DNA of 64,000 nt, taken from contig JAMLIS010000002.1 of NCBI GenBank assembly GCA_023954015.1, positions 248,001 through 312,000 of the forward strand, given 5' to 3'. The notes under the pieces were generated by a model. That model made no database searches. It worked only from the letters and a program-made list of their open reading frames with translations, and had not been told where the DNA came from. This document shows, piece by piece, positions 24,575-36,338 of this stretch. The stretch is from Burkholderiaceae bacterium (GTDB lineage Bacteria > Pseudomonadota > Gammaproteobacteria > Burkholderiales > Burkholderiaceae_E). Made by a program: the position numbers and the translations under genes. Every line of letters begins with the position of its first letter. Within the stretch, counting starts at the first letter, position 1.

Positions 24575-25891
24575 GTGCCCGTCGATACCCTCACCCTGCT
24601 TCTTCTCGGGGCGCTCGTCCTCGCGCTCGTCATCGGCGTGCCGATCGCCTTCGCGACCGGCTCGATCGCCGTCGTCTTCGCCGTCTGGCTCTTCGACTTC
24701 AACACGCTGAACCTGGTCGTCAGTCGCGTCTACACGCTGATGACGAACCAGATCCTGGTCGCCGTGCCGCTGTTCATCCTGATGGCGATGATCCTCGAGC
24801 GCGGCGGCATCGCCGACGACATCTTCAAGGCCGCCTACATCTGGTCGGGGCGCATCCGCGGCGGCCTGGCCGTCGCCGTCATCCTGTCGTGCGCGCTGAT
24901 GGCCGCGATGGTCGGCGTGATCGGCGCGGAGATCGTGACGATGGGGATCGTCGCGCTTCCGGCGATGCTCAAGCGCGGCTACGCGAAGTCGCTGGCGCTG
25001 GGCACGATCTGCGCGGGCGGAGGCCTGTCCACGCTGATCCCGCCGTCGGTCGTGCTCATCATGTATGCGCTGACGAGCGGCTCGTCGATCGGGCAGCTCT
25101 ACATGGCCGGGGTCGGTCCGGGCCTGCTGCTCGCAGGGCTGTACATCGGCTATGTCGTCCTCCTCTCCTGGCTGAAGCCGGAGGTCGCGCCGTCGGCGCC
25201 GCAGGAGGAGCTCGACATCCCGCTCGGCGAAAAGCTCGCGTACCTGCGCAACCTGATCCTTCCGAGCTTCGTCGTCTTCTCGGTGCTCGGAACGCTCTAC
25301 CTCGGCATCGCCACCCCGACCGAAGCCGCCGGCATGGGCGTCGTCGGCGCGGCGATCGCGGCGACCGTGAACCGGCGCCTGACCCTGCCGAACATGATGT
25401 ACGCCGTCGTCGAGACGACGAAGGTCACCGCGATGCTGTACTGGCTGTTCTTCGGCGCATCGGCGCTGGTGGGCGTGTACACGATCGCCGGCGGCACGCA
25501 GTACCTGACCGATCTCATCAACGGCCTGCCGATCGGCAAGTGGGGCATCTACGCGGTCGTCAACATCGTGTGGATCGCCCTCGGTGCCGTGATCGACTGG
25601 ATCGGCATCCTGCTGCTGACTGCGCCGATCTTCGTGCCGGTACTGGTCGGCCTGGGCTTCGACCCGGTGTTCATCGGCGTCATCTTCTGCATGAACATGC
25701 AGATTTCCTACATCTCGCCGCCGTTCGGCCCGGCCGCCTTCTACCTGAAGGGGGCCGCGCCGTCCGACATCACGATCGGCCAGATCTTTATGTCGGTCTG
25801 GCCGTTCCTCGGCCTGCAGGTTCTGGCGCTGGTGACGGTGTCGGTCTTCCCGGAGATCGCACTGTGGCTGCCGCGCACGATGCTCCAGTAA
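24575..25891 (+). CDS. TRAP transporter large permease (DctM family)
   Basis: The 438-residue protein has about 12 hydrophobic segments and DctM signatures: LLLLGALVLALVIGVPIAFA at the start, GLSTLIPPSVVLIMYA, ATPTEAAGMGVVGA and the C-terminal ISYISPPFGPAAFYLKG. It is the sodium-coupled translocation subunit. The GTG start lies 3 bp after the DctQ stop. Together the three genes form a complete TRAP system. Confidence 0.92.
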   Translation: MPVDTLTLLLLGALVLALVIGVPIAFATGSIAVVFAVWLFDFNTLNLVVSRVYTLMTNQILVAVPLFILMAMILERGGIADDIFKAAYIWSGRIRGGLAVAVILSCALMAAMVGVIGAEIVTMGIVALPAMLKRGYAKSLALGTICAGGGLSTLIPPSVVLIMYALTSGSSIGQLYMAGVGPGLLLAGLYIGYVVLLSWLKPEVAPSAPQEELDIPLGEKLAYLRNLILPSFVVFSVLGTLYLGIATPTEAAGMGVVGAAIAATVNRRLTLPNMMYAVVETTKVTAMLYWLFFGASALVGVYTIAGGTQYLTDLINGLPIGKWGIYAVVNIVWIALGAVIDWIGILLLTAPIFVPVLVGLGFDPVFIGVIFCMNMQISYISPPFGPAAFYLKGAAPSDITIGQIFMSVWPFLGLQVLALVTVSVFPEIALWLPRTMLQ

Positions 25892-25927
25892 GGGCAGCAA
25901 GCGGCCCAGAGGATTCAGGAGGTTGCC

Positions 25928-27268
25928 ATGGCTTCTCAATGGATTGACCGGCGCCCTTCGAGCGCCATCGACACCGACGTGCTCGTCGTGGGCGGCGGCG
26001 CGGCCGGCCTCGCTGCGGCCTGCACTGCCGCCTCGCACGGCCTGAAGGTCACGCTGCTCGAGCGTTACGGCTTCTGCGGCGGTGCGGCCGTCGCGGGTCT
26101 CTCCGGCACGGTCTGCGGCCTGTACCTCGCGCGGCCCGACGCGACCGGCAAGCCCGAGAAGGTCGTGCACGGCTTCGTCGACCGGTTCATCGAGACGATG
26201 GACAGGCGCAACGGCCTCACCGGACCGGTGCGATACGGCGACACGTGGACGCGCGTGCAAGAGCCGCTCGCCTGGCGCGAAAGCGCCGACGAGCTGCTCG
26301 AGAAGGCCGGCGTGCAGGTGCTCCTTCACACCACCGTGATCGGCGTGCACACCGACGGTGGCGAGCGCGTGACGGGCGTTCGCGCCTACACGAAGCAGGG
26401 GCCGTTCGACGTGAACGCGAAGATCACGATCGACGCGTCGGGCGACGCCGACCTCTTCGCGATGGCCGGACTCGACTTCACCGTCGGCGCCGACGGCAAG
26501 GTGCAGAACCCCACGATGATCTTTCGCATCGCGGGCGTCGACGTCGAGCGGTTCCTCGCCGCCTACGGCGAGGATTCGATCCTGCCCGAATCCGTGATGA
26601 AGGCGATCGGCGAGGCGAACGCGTCCGGCAGCTACCGGCTTCCGCGCGCGAAGATCTTCCTCTTCCCCACCCCGCGGCCGAACGAGTTGCTGTGCAACTC
26701 GACGCGCGTCGTCGGGCGGGACGGCGGCGAGCTTCACCCCCTGGTCGCACGCGAGCTGACCGAGGCCGAGATCGAAGGTCGGCGCCAGGTCCGCGAGTAC
26801 GAGCGCTTCTACCGGGCGAACCTCGCCGGCTGCGAAAACGCCTTCGTGAACGACACGGGAGTCCAGGTCGGCGTGCGGCAAACGCGCCAGATCGTCGGCG
26901 TCGAGCGCCTGACGAACGAGGCGGTCGAGCGCGGCGCGAAGACACCCGACGCGATCGCGCGCTCGCCGTGGCCGATCGAGCTGCACAGCGGCACGAAGCC
27001 GCGCCTTTCGTGGCTGTACGAAGACTTCTACGAGATCCCGCTCGGGTGCTTCCTCCCGAAGCGCGGCGAGTCGCTGCTCGCCACCGGCCGGTGCCTGTCG
27101 GCCGAGCACGAGGCGATGGCCTCGGCCCGCGTCACCGCGCAGTGCTTCAGCTACGGACACGCGATCGGGCACGCGGCGGCGCTTGCGGTGCGCGAGAAGC
27201 TGGGCGTGCGCGAGATTGCGGCGTCCGACGTGCGGGAAATGTTGCGAAAGGATGGAGCGCAGCTGTGA
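25928..27268 (+). CDS. FAD-dependent oxidoreductase (FAD_oxidored family)
   Basis: The 446-residue protein has an N-terminal Rossmann motif VLVVGGGAAGLAAACTAASHGLKVTLLER, followed by a Cys-containing loop YGFCGGAAVAGLSGTVCGLY. Further family segments are TIDASGDADLFAMAGLDF and the C-terminal LLATGRCLSAEHEAMASARV that closes the FAD site. Proteins of this family oxidise small hydroxylated or unsaturated acids, but most are uncharacterised. An AGGAGG-like site precedes the ATG. Its stop overlaps the hydratase start. Confidence 0.8.
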   Translation: MASQWIDRRPSSAIDTDVLVVGGGAAGLAAACTAASHGLKVTLLERYGFCGGAAVAGLSGTVCGLYLARPDATGKPEKVVHGFVDRFIETMDRRNGLTGPVRYGDTWTRVQEPLAWRESADELLEKAGVQVLLHTTVIGVHTDGGERVTGVRAYTKQGPFDVNAKITIDASGDADLFAMAGLDFTVGADGKVQNPTMIFRIAGVDVERFLAAYGEDSILPESVMKAIGEANASGSYRLPRAKIFLFPTPRPNELLCNSTRVVGRDGGELHPLVARELTEAEIEGRRQVREYERFYRANLAGCENAFVNDTGVQVGVRQTRQIVGVERLTNEAVERGAKTPDAIARSPWPIELHSGTKPRLSWLYEDFYEIPLGCFLPKRGESLLATGRCLSAEHEAMASARVTAQCFSYGHAIGHAAALAVREKLGVREIAASDVREMLRKDGAQL

Positions 27269-28014
27269 GTGAACTGGCGATGGAACGCAGCGAAGGGGTT
27301 TCGATCCTTCGCATCGAACGCGCCGCCCGGCGAAACGCGCTGGGCGACGCACTGGTGTCGCAGCTGCGGCGCGCGCTGCAGGACAACGACGCGGACGCGG
27401 ACGTCGGCGCGACCGTGATCAGCGCGCAGGCCCCGGGCTTCTGCGCGGGCAGCGACCTGAAGGAGCTCGGCGCGATGTCGCTCGACGAGATGATCGAGCA
27501 CGAAGCGCGAACTGCGCAGTTCTGCCGCGAGATCGCGCAGCTCCGCAAACCCGTCGTTGCCGCCGTCGAAGGCTTCGCGCTGGGCGGCGGCTTCATCTTC
27601 GCCGCCTCCTGCGACGCCGTCGTCACCGCGCGCTCGACGCGATGGAACCTGCCGGAGGTTCGAATCGGCTGGATCCCGCCGTGGGGAATCGAGACCCTCG
27701 TGAACCGCGTGGGGCTCGCGTGCGCGCGGCAGCTCGTGTGGGGCGCACGGAACCTGTCGGGCGACGACGCGGTGCGTCTTGGCGTGGCCGATCACCTCGC
27801 CGACGACGGCCACGCACTCGCGCGAGCGACGGAGCTCGCGAAGGAACTGGCGCAACTGCCGCGCGAGGCGGTGGCGTCGACCAAGCTGTATTTCGCGACG
27901 AAGGCGGCAAGAGACGGCGAAGGCGGCGACCGGCTGGCCTCGCACCTGTTCCGCGACGACTGCCGCAACCCGGTAGCCCAGGCAACGTTGAAGAAGTTCG
28001 GAGTTCGAGTATGA
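27265..28014 (+). CDS. Enoyl-CoA hydratase/isomerase family protein
   Basis: A 249-residue crotonase-fold enzyme with the oxyanion-hole segments FCAGSDLKELG and FALGGGFIFAASCDAV. The second catalytic position, usually Glu in hydratases, lies in WNLPEVRIGWIPPWG. The N-terminal part is short for the family but complete. It would hydrate, isomerise or cleave a CoA ester in this pathway. The GTG start overlaps the FAD gene stop and its stop overlaps the CoA-transferase ATG, so three enzymes are co-translated. Confidence 0.85.
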   Translation: MSELAMERSEGVSILRIERAARRNALGDALVSQLRRALQDNDADADVGATVISAQAPGFCAGSDLKELGAMSLDEMIEHEARTAQFCREIAQLRKPVVAAVEGFALGGGFIFAASCDAVVTARSTRWNLPEVRIGWIPPWGIETLVNRVGLACARQLVWGARNLSGDDAVRLGVADHLADDGHALARATELAKELAQLPREAVASTKLYFATKAARDGEGGDRLASHLFRDDCRNPVAQATLKKFGVRV

Positions 28015-29579
28015 GCAAGATCTGTTCGGTCGAGGAAGCCGTCGCGGTCGTTCGCCCCGGAGACACCGTCGCCACCGTGGGCGTCATCGGGTGGATCGTT
28101 CCCGACGCGCTGCTCGGCGCCCTGGCGAAGCGCTTCCGCGAGTCGGGCACGCCGAAGGACTGCACCTTCTACTTCCCGTGCGGCACGGGAGACGCGATCG
28201 ACATCAAGGGGATGGACCACGTCGCGATCGAAGGCCTGATGAAGCGGATCGTCTCGGGCTCGTACGTGAACCCGGTCGACCCGAAGACCGGTGAGCGGCC
28301 GAAGCTGATGCAGCTGATCCGTCAGAACCGGATCGAGGCCTACAGCTGGCCGATCGGCGCCTCGATGCACTGGCTGCGCGAAGTCGCACGGCGCAGCCCC
28401 GGCTACCTGACGAAGGTGGGACTCGGCACCTATGCCGATCCAAGGCAGGAAGGCGGCAAGTTCACCGCGAAGGCGACCGAGGACCTGATCAAGGTCGTCC
28501 AGTTCGAAGGCGAGGAGTACCTCTTCTATCCGACCTTCCCGTTGAACGTCGGGTTCATCCGCGGCGCGAGCGCCGACGAGTTCGGCAACCTCTCGCACGA
28601 GGACGAGCCGATTCACTCGTCGTCGCTGCAGATCGCGCTCGCGGTGAAGGCCTGCGGCGGCAAGGTCGTCGCGCAGGTGCGCCGCATCGTGCCGCGCGGC
28701 GAGCGCCAGGCGCCGCAGGTGAAGATCCCCGGCGTGCTGGTCGACTACGTCGTCGTCATGCCCGACCAGATGATGACGACGGACACGCCGTACGACACGA
28801 GCTACCTGGGCGGCGGGCAGTGGAACGGTCGCACCGACGACCGGCTGCCGTTCGGTCCCGACAAGATCATCGCGCGGCGTGCGTCGCGCCAGATCCGGCC
28901 GGGCGTCACGTCGATCTTCGGCTTCGGCGCATCCTCCGACATCCCGACCGTGCTGCTCGAGGAAGGCAAGTTCGCCGACGGCGGCTATCGGAACTATCCG
29001 TTCACCACCGAGCACGGCCCGTTCATGGGCCTGGTGATGAGCGGCTGGCAATTCTCGGCCAACAAGTACCCCGAGGCGCTGCTGGACGGCGTCACGCAGT
29101 TCGACTTCATCGACGGCGGCGGCTGCCCGTTCGCCGCACTGGCGTTCGCCGAGTTCGACGCCGAAGGCAACGTGAACGTCTCGCGCTTCGGGATCGCGAA
29201 CCCGGGCGCCGGCGGCTTCACCGACATCGCGCACAACGCCCGCGAGCTCGTGTTCACCGGCACCTTCACTACCGGCGGACTGCAGATCGCGTTCGAAGAC
29301 GGCAAGCTGCAGATCGTCAAGGAAGGCAAGGTGCTCAAGTTCGTCCGCAAGGTCGAACAGATCACCTACCCAGTGCGTCGGAACGTGCGCGAGCGCGGCC
29401 TGCAGGCGATCCTGGTCACCGAGCGAGCCGTGTTCGAGATCCAGGCCGACGGGCTCGTGCTGACCGAAGTCGCGCCCGGCATCGACGTTCGATCGCAGGT
29501 GCTCGAACTCATGGACTGCGGAACGGTCCGCGTCGCCGAGAACTTGAAGACGATGGACGCCGCTCTCTTCGAGAAGTGA
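28011..29579 (+). CDS. Family I CoA-transferase, fused alpha-beta subunits
   Basis: The 522-residue protein joins both halves of a family I (acetoacetate/propionate type) CoA-transferase. The N-terminal half has VRPGDTVATVGVIGWIVPDALL. The C-terminal half has the catalytic-glutamate motif TTEHGPFMG followed by the glycine-rich FDFIDGGGCPFAALAFAEFD. It moves CoA from an acyl-CoA donor to an acid, so the imported acid may be activated here without ATP. It is the last gene of the TRAP operon. A GC-rich stem at 29593-29615 follows the stop. Confidence 0.85.
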   Translation: MSKICSVEEAVAVVRPGDTVATVGVIGWIVPDALLGALAKRFRESGTPKDCTFYFPCGTGDAIDIKGMDHVAIEGLMKRIVSGSYVNPVDPKTGERPKLMQLIRQNRIEAYSWPIGASMHWLREVARRSPGYLTKVGLGTYADPRQEGGKFTAKATEDLIKVVQFEGEEYLFYPTFPLNVGFIRGASADEFGNLSHEDEPIHSSSLQIALAVKACGGKVVAQVRRIVPRGERQAPQVKIPGVLVDYVVVMPDQMMTTDTPYDTSYLGGGQWNGRTDDRLPFGPDKIIARRASRQIRPGVTSIFGFGASSDIPTVLLEEGKFADGGYRNYPFTTEHGPFMGLVMSGWQFSANKYPEALLDGVTQFDFIDGGGCPFAALAFAEFDAEGNVNVSRFGIANPGAGGFTDIAHNARELVFTGTFTTGGLQIAFEDGKLQIVKEGKVLKFVRKVEQITYPVRRNVRERGLQAILVTERAVFEIQADGLVLTEVAPGIDVRSQVLELMDCGTVRVAENLKTMDAALFEK

Positions 29580-29985
29580 CGGCCCGCGGCGCGGCGCGGA
29601 GACGCGCTCCGCGCCCGGCGCCGATCGTCGTCGCACGTGGAGCGCAGGCGCGCGCCCCGCTCCCGCGGTGCCGACAGCAGCAACGAAACCGGGACCACGA
29701 CGGACGCCGAACCGGACGAACTGATGGAGCGCGCGGCGGCCGATGATCCGGAACTCCTCGACGCGTGGATCGCGCGGGCGCTGGCGCCCGTCGGCACGAC
29801 GCCTGCCGCAACAAACTGGTTGCAGGAAACGGACTGCTGCTGCCTGCGCGGCGAACCGGCGGCGGCCTGAACGCAAGCGCCCGCAACGGGCGCCTCCGCG
29901 AACGCCGGGCGCGATACGGCGCGCAAGTGCGGAAGCCAGGGCGGCCGCTCGTTCGGGCCCGGGCTGCCTGACTACCGAGGAATGC
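29580..29985. other. Region without a recognisable gene between CoA-transferase and tRNA-His
   Basis: A GC-rich stem (GGCGCGGA at 29593-29600, TCCGCGCC at 29608-29615) may end transcription, although no T-run follows. A 77-codon open frame starting with GTG at 29637 and ending at 29870 has no recognisable family or clear ribosome binding site and is doubtful. No integrase or excisionase is seen next to the tRNA, where an intact element would carry one. Confidence 0.55.
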
Positions 29986-30061
29986 TGGGGTGGGCGATGG
30001 GATTCGAACCCACGACAACCGGAATCACAATCCGGGACTCTACCCCTGAGCTACGCCCACC
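29986..30061 (-). tRNA. tRNA-His (anticodon GTG)
   Basis: Reading leftward from 30061, the sequence folds with the extra 5' G (G-1) unique to histidine tRNA, D arm TAGCTCAG, anticodon loop with GTG in CCGGATTGTGATTCCGG, T arm GGTTCGAATCC and an encoded CCA end at 29986-29988. Its last 50 bases are duplicated at 1749-1798. Confidence 0.97.
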
Positions 30062-30068
30062 ATCGGGA

Positions 30069-30145
<77 letters not shown>

Positions 30146-30212
30146 AATCGTGTCGGGCTATCCGGGAATCGCGCGTCCGATGCCCTGCGAGGCCGGTGCA
30201 TCGGAAACGTGA

Positions 30213-30289
<77 letters not shown>

Positions 30290-30343
30290 GAGGACGCGAA
30301 TTGTAGCATCCGGGCGGCCGTGGCGATCGGTGAACGGCCGGCG

Positions 30344-31720
30344 TCACGCTGCCGATCGGACGGCGTCGGCCAGCCGTTGCGCCGTTCGCTGCGCCAGCGT
30401 CGCCTCGCGCGCCTCGACCATCACGCGCAGCAGCGGCTCGGTGCCCGAAGGCCGGATCAGTACCCGGCCGGCGTCGCCGAGCGCGCGCTCGGCCTCCTCG
30501 TTCGCCTGCTGCAGCACGCGGTTGCTGCGCCAGTCGAAGTCGCGGCGCACGGGCACGTTGATCAGTGTCTGCGGAAACAGCTCCAGGCCCGCGCAGGCCT
30601 CGGCGAGCGTCGCTCCGGCGCGGCGCATCGCGGCGAGCACCTGCAGCGCACTGATCGTGCCGTCGCCGGTCGAGTGGCAGTCGAGGCACAGGATGTGGCC
30701 CGAGTTTTCGCCGCCGTAGCGCCAGCCCTTCGCGCGCAGCATTTCGAGCACGTAGCGATCGCCGACCCGCGCGCGCGCGAAAGCGATGCCCATCCGCTCG
30801 AACGCCTGCTCCAGGCCCAGGTTCGTCATCAGGGTGCCGACGACGCCGTCGATCCGCTCGTGCTGCGCGCGGTCGCTCACGATGGCATAGAGCAGCGCGT
30901 CGCCGTCGTAGAGCCGCCCGTTCGCGTCGACCATCATCACCCGGTCGGCGTCGCCGTCGATGGCGACACCGAGGTCGGCGTGCTGCGCGAGCACCTCGCG
31001 CTGCAGCGCCTTCGTGTCGGTGGCGCCGCAATCCTGGTTGATGTTCGTGCCGTCGGGCGAGACCGCGAGCGGGATCACGTCCGCGCCGAGTTCGTGGAAG
31101 ACGTTCGGCGCAGTCTGGTATCCGGCGCCGTTGGCGCAGTCGACCACGATGCGCATGCCGCGCAGGTCGAAGGCGCCCGGGAAACTGCTCTTGCAGAACT
31201 CGATGTACCGGCCGGGCGCGTCCTCGATCTGGCGCGCCCGGCCGAGCCTTGCCGACGCGACGCATCCGAGCGGCTCCTCGAGCTGCGCCTCGATCGCGGC
31301 CTCGACCTCGTCGGGCAGCTTGTTGCCGTCGGCCGCGAAGAACTTGATGCCGTTGTCCTCGTAGGGGTTGTGCGAGGCGCTGATGACCACGCCCGCCTGC
31401 AGGCGAAGCGCGCGCGTCAGGTACGCGACGGCCGGCGTGGGGATCGGGCCGGAGCGCAGCACGTCGACGCCCGCGGCCGAGAAGCCGGCCTGCAGCGCAG
31501 CCTCGAGCAGGTAGCCCGAGACGCGCGTGTCCTTGCCGACGATCACCGTCGGACGCGTGCTCGCGCCGGCGAGCTGGGCGGCGCCGGCGATCGATGCGCC
31601 TTCGGCGCCCGCCAGCACCTTCCCCGCAGCGTAGCCGAGCCGCAGGACGAAGTCGGGGGTGATCGGGGCTTCGCCGACGCGGCCGCGAATGCCGTCGGTG
31701 CCGAAATACTTGCGTGTCAT
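30344..31720 (-). CDS. glmM: Phosphoglucosamine mutase
   Basis: The 458-residue protein opens [20 protein letters not shown] and carries the phosphoserine loop [16 protein letters not shown], the metal-binding DGDADR and the sugar-binding GGENSGHIL. It converts glucosamine-6-phosphate to the 1-phosphate for peptidoglycan and lipopolysaccharide synthesis. A short Ala/Gly-rich insertion ([17 protein letters not shown]) near residue 40 makes it slightly longer than usual. It lies downstream of folP and ftsH in the conserved gammaproteobacterial and betaproteobacterial order. Confidence 0.96.
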   Translation of the reverse strand: MTRKYFGTDGIRGRVGEAPITPDFVLRLGYAAGKVLAGAEGASIAGAAQLAGASTRPTVIVGKDTRVSGYLLEAALQAGFSAAGVDVLRSGPIPTPAVAYLTRALRLQAGVVISASHNPYEDNGIKFFAADGNKLPDEVEAAIEAQLEEPLGCVASARLGRARQIEDAPGRYIEFCKSSFPGAFDLRGMRIVVDCANGAGYQTAPNVFHELGADVIPLAVSPDGTNINQDCGATDTKALQREVLAQHADLGVAIDGDADRVMMVDANGRLYDGDALLYAIVSDRAQHERIDGVVGTLMTNLGLEQAFERMGIAFARARVGDRYVLEMLRAKGWRYGGENSGHILCLDCHSTGDGTISALQVLAAMRRAGATLAEACAGLELFPQTLINVPVRRDFDWRSNRVLQQANEEAERALGDAGRVLIRPSGTEPLLRVMVEAREATLAQRTAQRLADAVRSAA

Positions 31721-31761
31721 CGAGTGCGTGTCTCCGCGGGTTTTCCTCGAGGGGGCCGGCG

Positions 31762-32610
31762 TCAATGCGCGTCGTCGATCGCTTGCCAGACGCGCAGGGC
31801 ATCGCGGCTCTGCGCGACGTCGTGCACCCGCAGGATACGCGCGCCGCGCATTGCCGCAGCCAGCATCGCCGACAGGCTGCCGGCGAGTCGTCGATCGACG
31901 TCCCGTCCGGTCAGGCTGCCGATCATCGACTTGCGCGAAACGCCGACGAGCACCGGCACGCCGAGCGTGGCGAGTTCGCCGAGCGAGGCGAGCAAGCGCA
32001 GGTTGTGGTCGAGCGTCTTGCCGAAACCGATGCCCGGATCGACGACGAGCCGCTCGCGCGCGATGCCGGCCTCGCCCGCCGCGGCGATTCGGCCGGCGAG
32101 GAAATCGACGACTTCCGCGACGACATCGACGTAGGTCGGCTGCTGCTGCATCGTGCCGGGTTCGCCCTGCATGTGCATCAGGCAGACCGCGCAATCCGAG
32201 CCGCGCACGGCGTCGATCGCGCCCGGCGCACGCAGCGCACCGATGTCGTTGACGAGATCGGCACCGTGCGCGAGCGCCGCGCGCATCGTCTCCGGCCGGC
32301 GCGTGTCGACGGACAGCGGCCGTCCGCAGTCGCGCAGGGCGTCGAGCACCGGAACGATGCGCCCGATCTCCTCGCTCGCCGGCACTGCGGCCGCACCGGG
32401 ACGCGTCGATTCGCCGCCGATGTCGAGCAGGTCCGCTCCCTCGTCGATCAGCCGATGCGCATGGCGAACGGCCGCCTCGTGCGTCGCGTGGCGACCGCCA
32501 TCGGAAAAGGAATCGGGCGTGACGTTGACCACGCCCATGACGAGCGGACGCTCGAGCGAAAGCACGAAACGCCCGCAGCGCAGGCGCAGGGGCGTCTGGG
32601 GCGAATTCAT
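31762..32610 (-). CDS. folP: Dihydropteroate synthase
   Basis: The 282-residue TIM-barrel enzyme has the two family signatures [15 protein letters not shown] (pterin-phosphate loop) and [13 protein letters not shown], plus [13 protein letters not shown] and the late GVSRKSMIG. It joins p-aminobenzoate to the pterin in folate synthesis and is the sulfonamide target. The gap to glmM is 41 bp and to ftsH 61 bp, so the genes are probably co-transcribed. Confidence 0.96.
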   Translation of the reverse strand: MNSPQTPLRLRCGRFVLSLERPLVMGVVNVTPDSFSDGGRHATHEAAVRHAHRLIDEGADLLDIGGESTRPGAAAVPASEEIGRIVPVLDALRDCGRPLSVDTRRPETMRAALAHGADLVNDIGALRAPGAIDAVRGSDCAVCLMHMQGEPGTMQQQPTYVDVVAEVVDFLAGRIAAAGEAGIARERLVVDPGIGFGKTLDHNLRLLASLGELATLGVPVLVGVSRKSMIGSLTGRDVDRRLAGSLSAMLAAAMRGARILRVHDVAQSRDALRVWQAIDDAH

Positions 32611-32671
32611 TCGGACGGCAAAGCGGGACGCGCCGGCGAGGCAATCCGCCGGCGCAGTCGGAACACGCTCG

Positions 32672-34576
<1,905 letters not shown>

Positions 34577-34688
34577 TCACCAACTCCCTGGGCGGCCTTC
34601 CGACCGGCGGGGCAGCCCGTGCTGACCATCTCCGGGACTGCCGGTTTCAGACACTCCATTCTACGCGGAACTTGACGACCCCCAATGG

Positions 34689-35426
34689 TTACGGTATGGC
34701 ACGCTGCCTGCCCGTGCCCGAGGCGCCCGCCGCCGAGGCACGGGAAACCGACGGGCGGCCCGCGCGCGGGCGACGGCCGAGCAGGTAGGTCTCGGCCGAC
34801 GCGCTGCGCGATGCCTGCGGCTTTCGAACCTGCACGTCGGCAAAGTGCCGTCGAAAGGCTTCGACGATCTGGCTGTAGCCGCTGCCGTGAAAGCACTTGA
34901 CCAGCAGCGCGCCATCGGCTGCCAGGTGCCGCACGGCGAAATCGATCGAGAGGTCGGCCAGGTCGCTCATCCTTGCGGCGTCGGCCGCCGCGATTCCACT
35001 CAGGTTGGGGGCCATGTCGGAAACCACAAGGTCCACCGGCGCGCCATCGAGCATCGCTTCGAGCCGCTCGAGCGTATCGGCCTCCCGGATGTCGCCCTGC
35101 AGGAACTCCACGCCGGGAATCGGCTCCATCGGCAGCAGGTCGAGCGCCACGATTCGCCCGTCGAGGCCCGCAGCGGACCCAGCGCGCGCCAGCCGCTCGC
35201 GCAACACCTGGCTCCAGGCCCCGGGCGCGCTACCCAGGTCGACGATCGTCGTGCCCGGACGGATCAGCGCGTCGCGCCGATCGATCTCGATCAGCTTGTA
35301 GGCGGCCCGCGAGCGATAACCGTGCTTCTGCGCGAGCTTCACGTACGGGTCGTCCAGATGGCGCGCGACCCACGCGCGGCTCGCGCGATTCTTCGACTTT
35401 TTCCCGGCTCCGGGCTGCTTGTTCAT
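34689..35426 (-). CDS. rlmE: 23S rRNA (U2552-2'-O)-methyltransferase
   Basis: The 245-residue protein has the FtsJ fold: the SAM loop [14 protein letters not shown] and catalytic K-D-K-E residues including Asp in [11 protein letters not shown] and Lys in LLVKCFHG. It methylates U2552 late in large-subunit assembly. The ATG at 35426 ([19 protein letters not shown]) is chosen because the open frame upstream runs through a tandem repeat. The C-terminus is extended by about 25 residues of low-complexity Arg/Ser/Ala/Gly sequence beyond the usual end (AETYLLG). Confidence 0.95.
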   Translation of the reverse strand: MNKQPGAGKKSKNRASRAWVARHLDDPYVKLAQKHGYRSRAAYKLIEIDRRDALIRPGTTIVDLGSAPGAWSQVLRERLARAGSAAGLDGRIVALDLLPMEPIPGVEFLQGDIREADTLERLEAMLDGAPVDLVVSDMAPNLSGIAAADAARMSDLADLSIDFAVRHLAADGALLVKCFHGSGYSQIVEAFRRHFADVQVRKPQASRSASAETYLLGRRPRAGRPSVSRASAAGASGTGRQRAIP

Positions 35427-35468
35427 GGTGCTGCCCCGCAGTTGTCCTGCCGCCGGTACGCACGTTTT

Positions 35469-35504
35469 CCCCCGATTCTTCCCCCGATTCTTCCCCCGAT
35501 TCTC
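35469..35504. repeat. Three tandem copies of a 12-bp unit upstream of rlmE
   Basis: The unit CCCCCGATTCTT occurs at 35469-35480 and 35481-35492, and a third copy at 35493-35504 differs only in the last base. On the rlmE strand this gives three G5 tracts at 12-base intervals, 43-78 bases before the rlmE start, in the divergent region shared with yhbY. Confidence 0.85.
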
Positions 35505-35659
35505 ACGCCGCTTTCCCCCGCTTGTGCACCGGCCCGCGACGAGCGCGCGCGTGGCCTGTCCGCTGCACTTGCGACGCGAGGCGGCACAGCCCACACTTGC
35601 GGATCCCGCCGGCGGGGATGGACTCCGCCGCAACGGCAGCCGATCGACGCGAACCCACG

Positions 35660-36316
35660 ATGGCCACGACTCCGTTTCCCCTTCCGATCATGCTGAACGC
35701 GACCGATCGCAAAGCCCTCCGGGCACGCGCGCACCACCTCGAACCGGTGGTGATGATCGGCGAGGCGGGACTCACCCGCGCCGTGCTCGACGAAACCGAC
35801 CGGGCGCTGCGTGCGCACGAGCTGATCAAGGTGCGCGTCCTCGGCGACGATCGCGAACAGCGCCAGGCCACGTCCACCGAGATCTGTTCGGCCCTCGGCT
35901 GCACTGCCGTGCAGTCGATCGGCAAGCTGCTCGTACTGTACCGGCCGAAGCCGATCGAAGATGCGCCGGCCACGCATGTTCCGAAGAAACGAGCGGCACA
36001 GCGGCCATCCGCGACCGGGAAGAAGGTCACCGCCGCGCGCAAGAACACTGGCACGCGAAAGAGCGCTGGCGCGCGCAAGACCGTCGCCTCGGGCAAGGCC
36101 GCCACGGCGCGCAAGAGCGCCGCGGCCGCCAAGGGCGCCGCCGCCCGCAAGCCGCCCGCACGCGCCACCGAAGGCAAGCGCACCGCGCTGGCCGCGCGCA
36201 AGCCGGCGCCCGCACGCCGCGCAAGTGCGAGCGCCTCCACGCAGGGACCCTCGCGGCTGCGAGGCCCGGCAAGCGCCTCCGCACGCGGCAGACGCGACCG
36301 GGCCAAGAAACCCTGA
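35660..36316 (+). CDS. yhbY: YhbY family RNA-binding protein with long histone H1-like tail
   Basis: Residues about 10-95 form a CRS1-YhbY domain ([51 protein letters not shown]), which binds assembling large ribosomal subunits. A further 110 residues are almost only Ala, Lys, Arg, Ser, Thr and Gly, with repeated K-S-A / R-K motifs ([24 protein letters not shown]). This tail looks like bacterial histone H1-like proteins. Ordinary YhbY is about 97 residues, so the gene is more than twice the usual length. It is divergent from rlmE, as in E. coli. Confidence 0.92.
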   Translation: MATTPFPLPIMLNATDRKALRARAHHLEPVVMIGEAGLTRAVLDETDRALRAHELIKVRVLGDDREQRQATSTEICSALGCTAVQSIGKLLVLYRPKPIEDAPATHVPKKRAAQRPSATGKKVTAARKNTGTRKSAGARKTVASGKAATARKSAAAAKGAAARKPPARATEGKRTALAARKPAPARRASASASTQGPSRLRGPASASARGRRDRAKKP

Positions 36317-36338
36317 TCGCTTCGATGGCGCCCCGGGT

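Noticed and set aside
24356..27352. Very long minus-strand open frame of almost 1000 codons
   Set aside because: It is antisense to the TRAP permease and FAD oxidoreductase genes, very rich in Arg, His and Asp, and has no recognisable domain. It is a GC-skew shadow.
1799..29985. Search for an integrase, excisionase or phage gene inside the tRNA-bounded region
   Set aside because: None was found; only insertion-sequence transposases occur. The island claim therefore rests on the 50-bp repeat and gene content.
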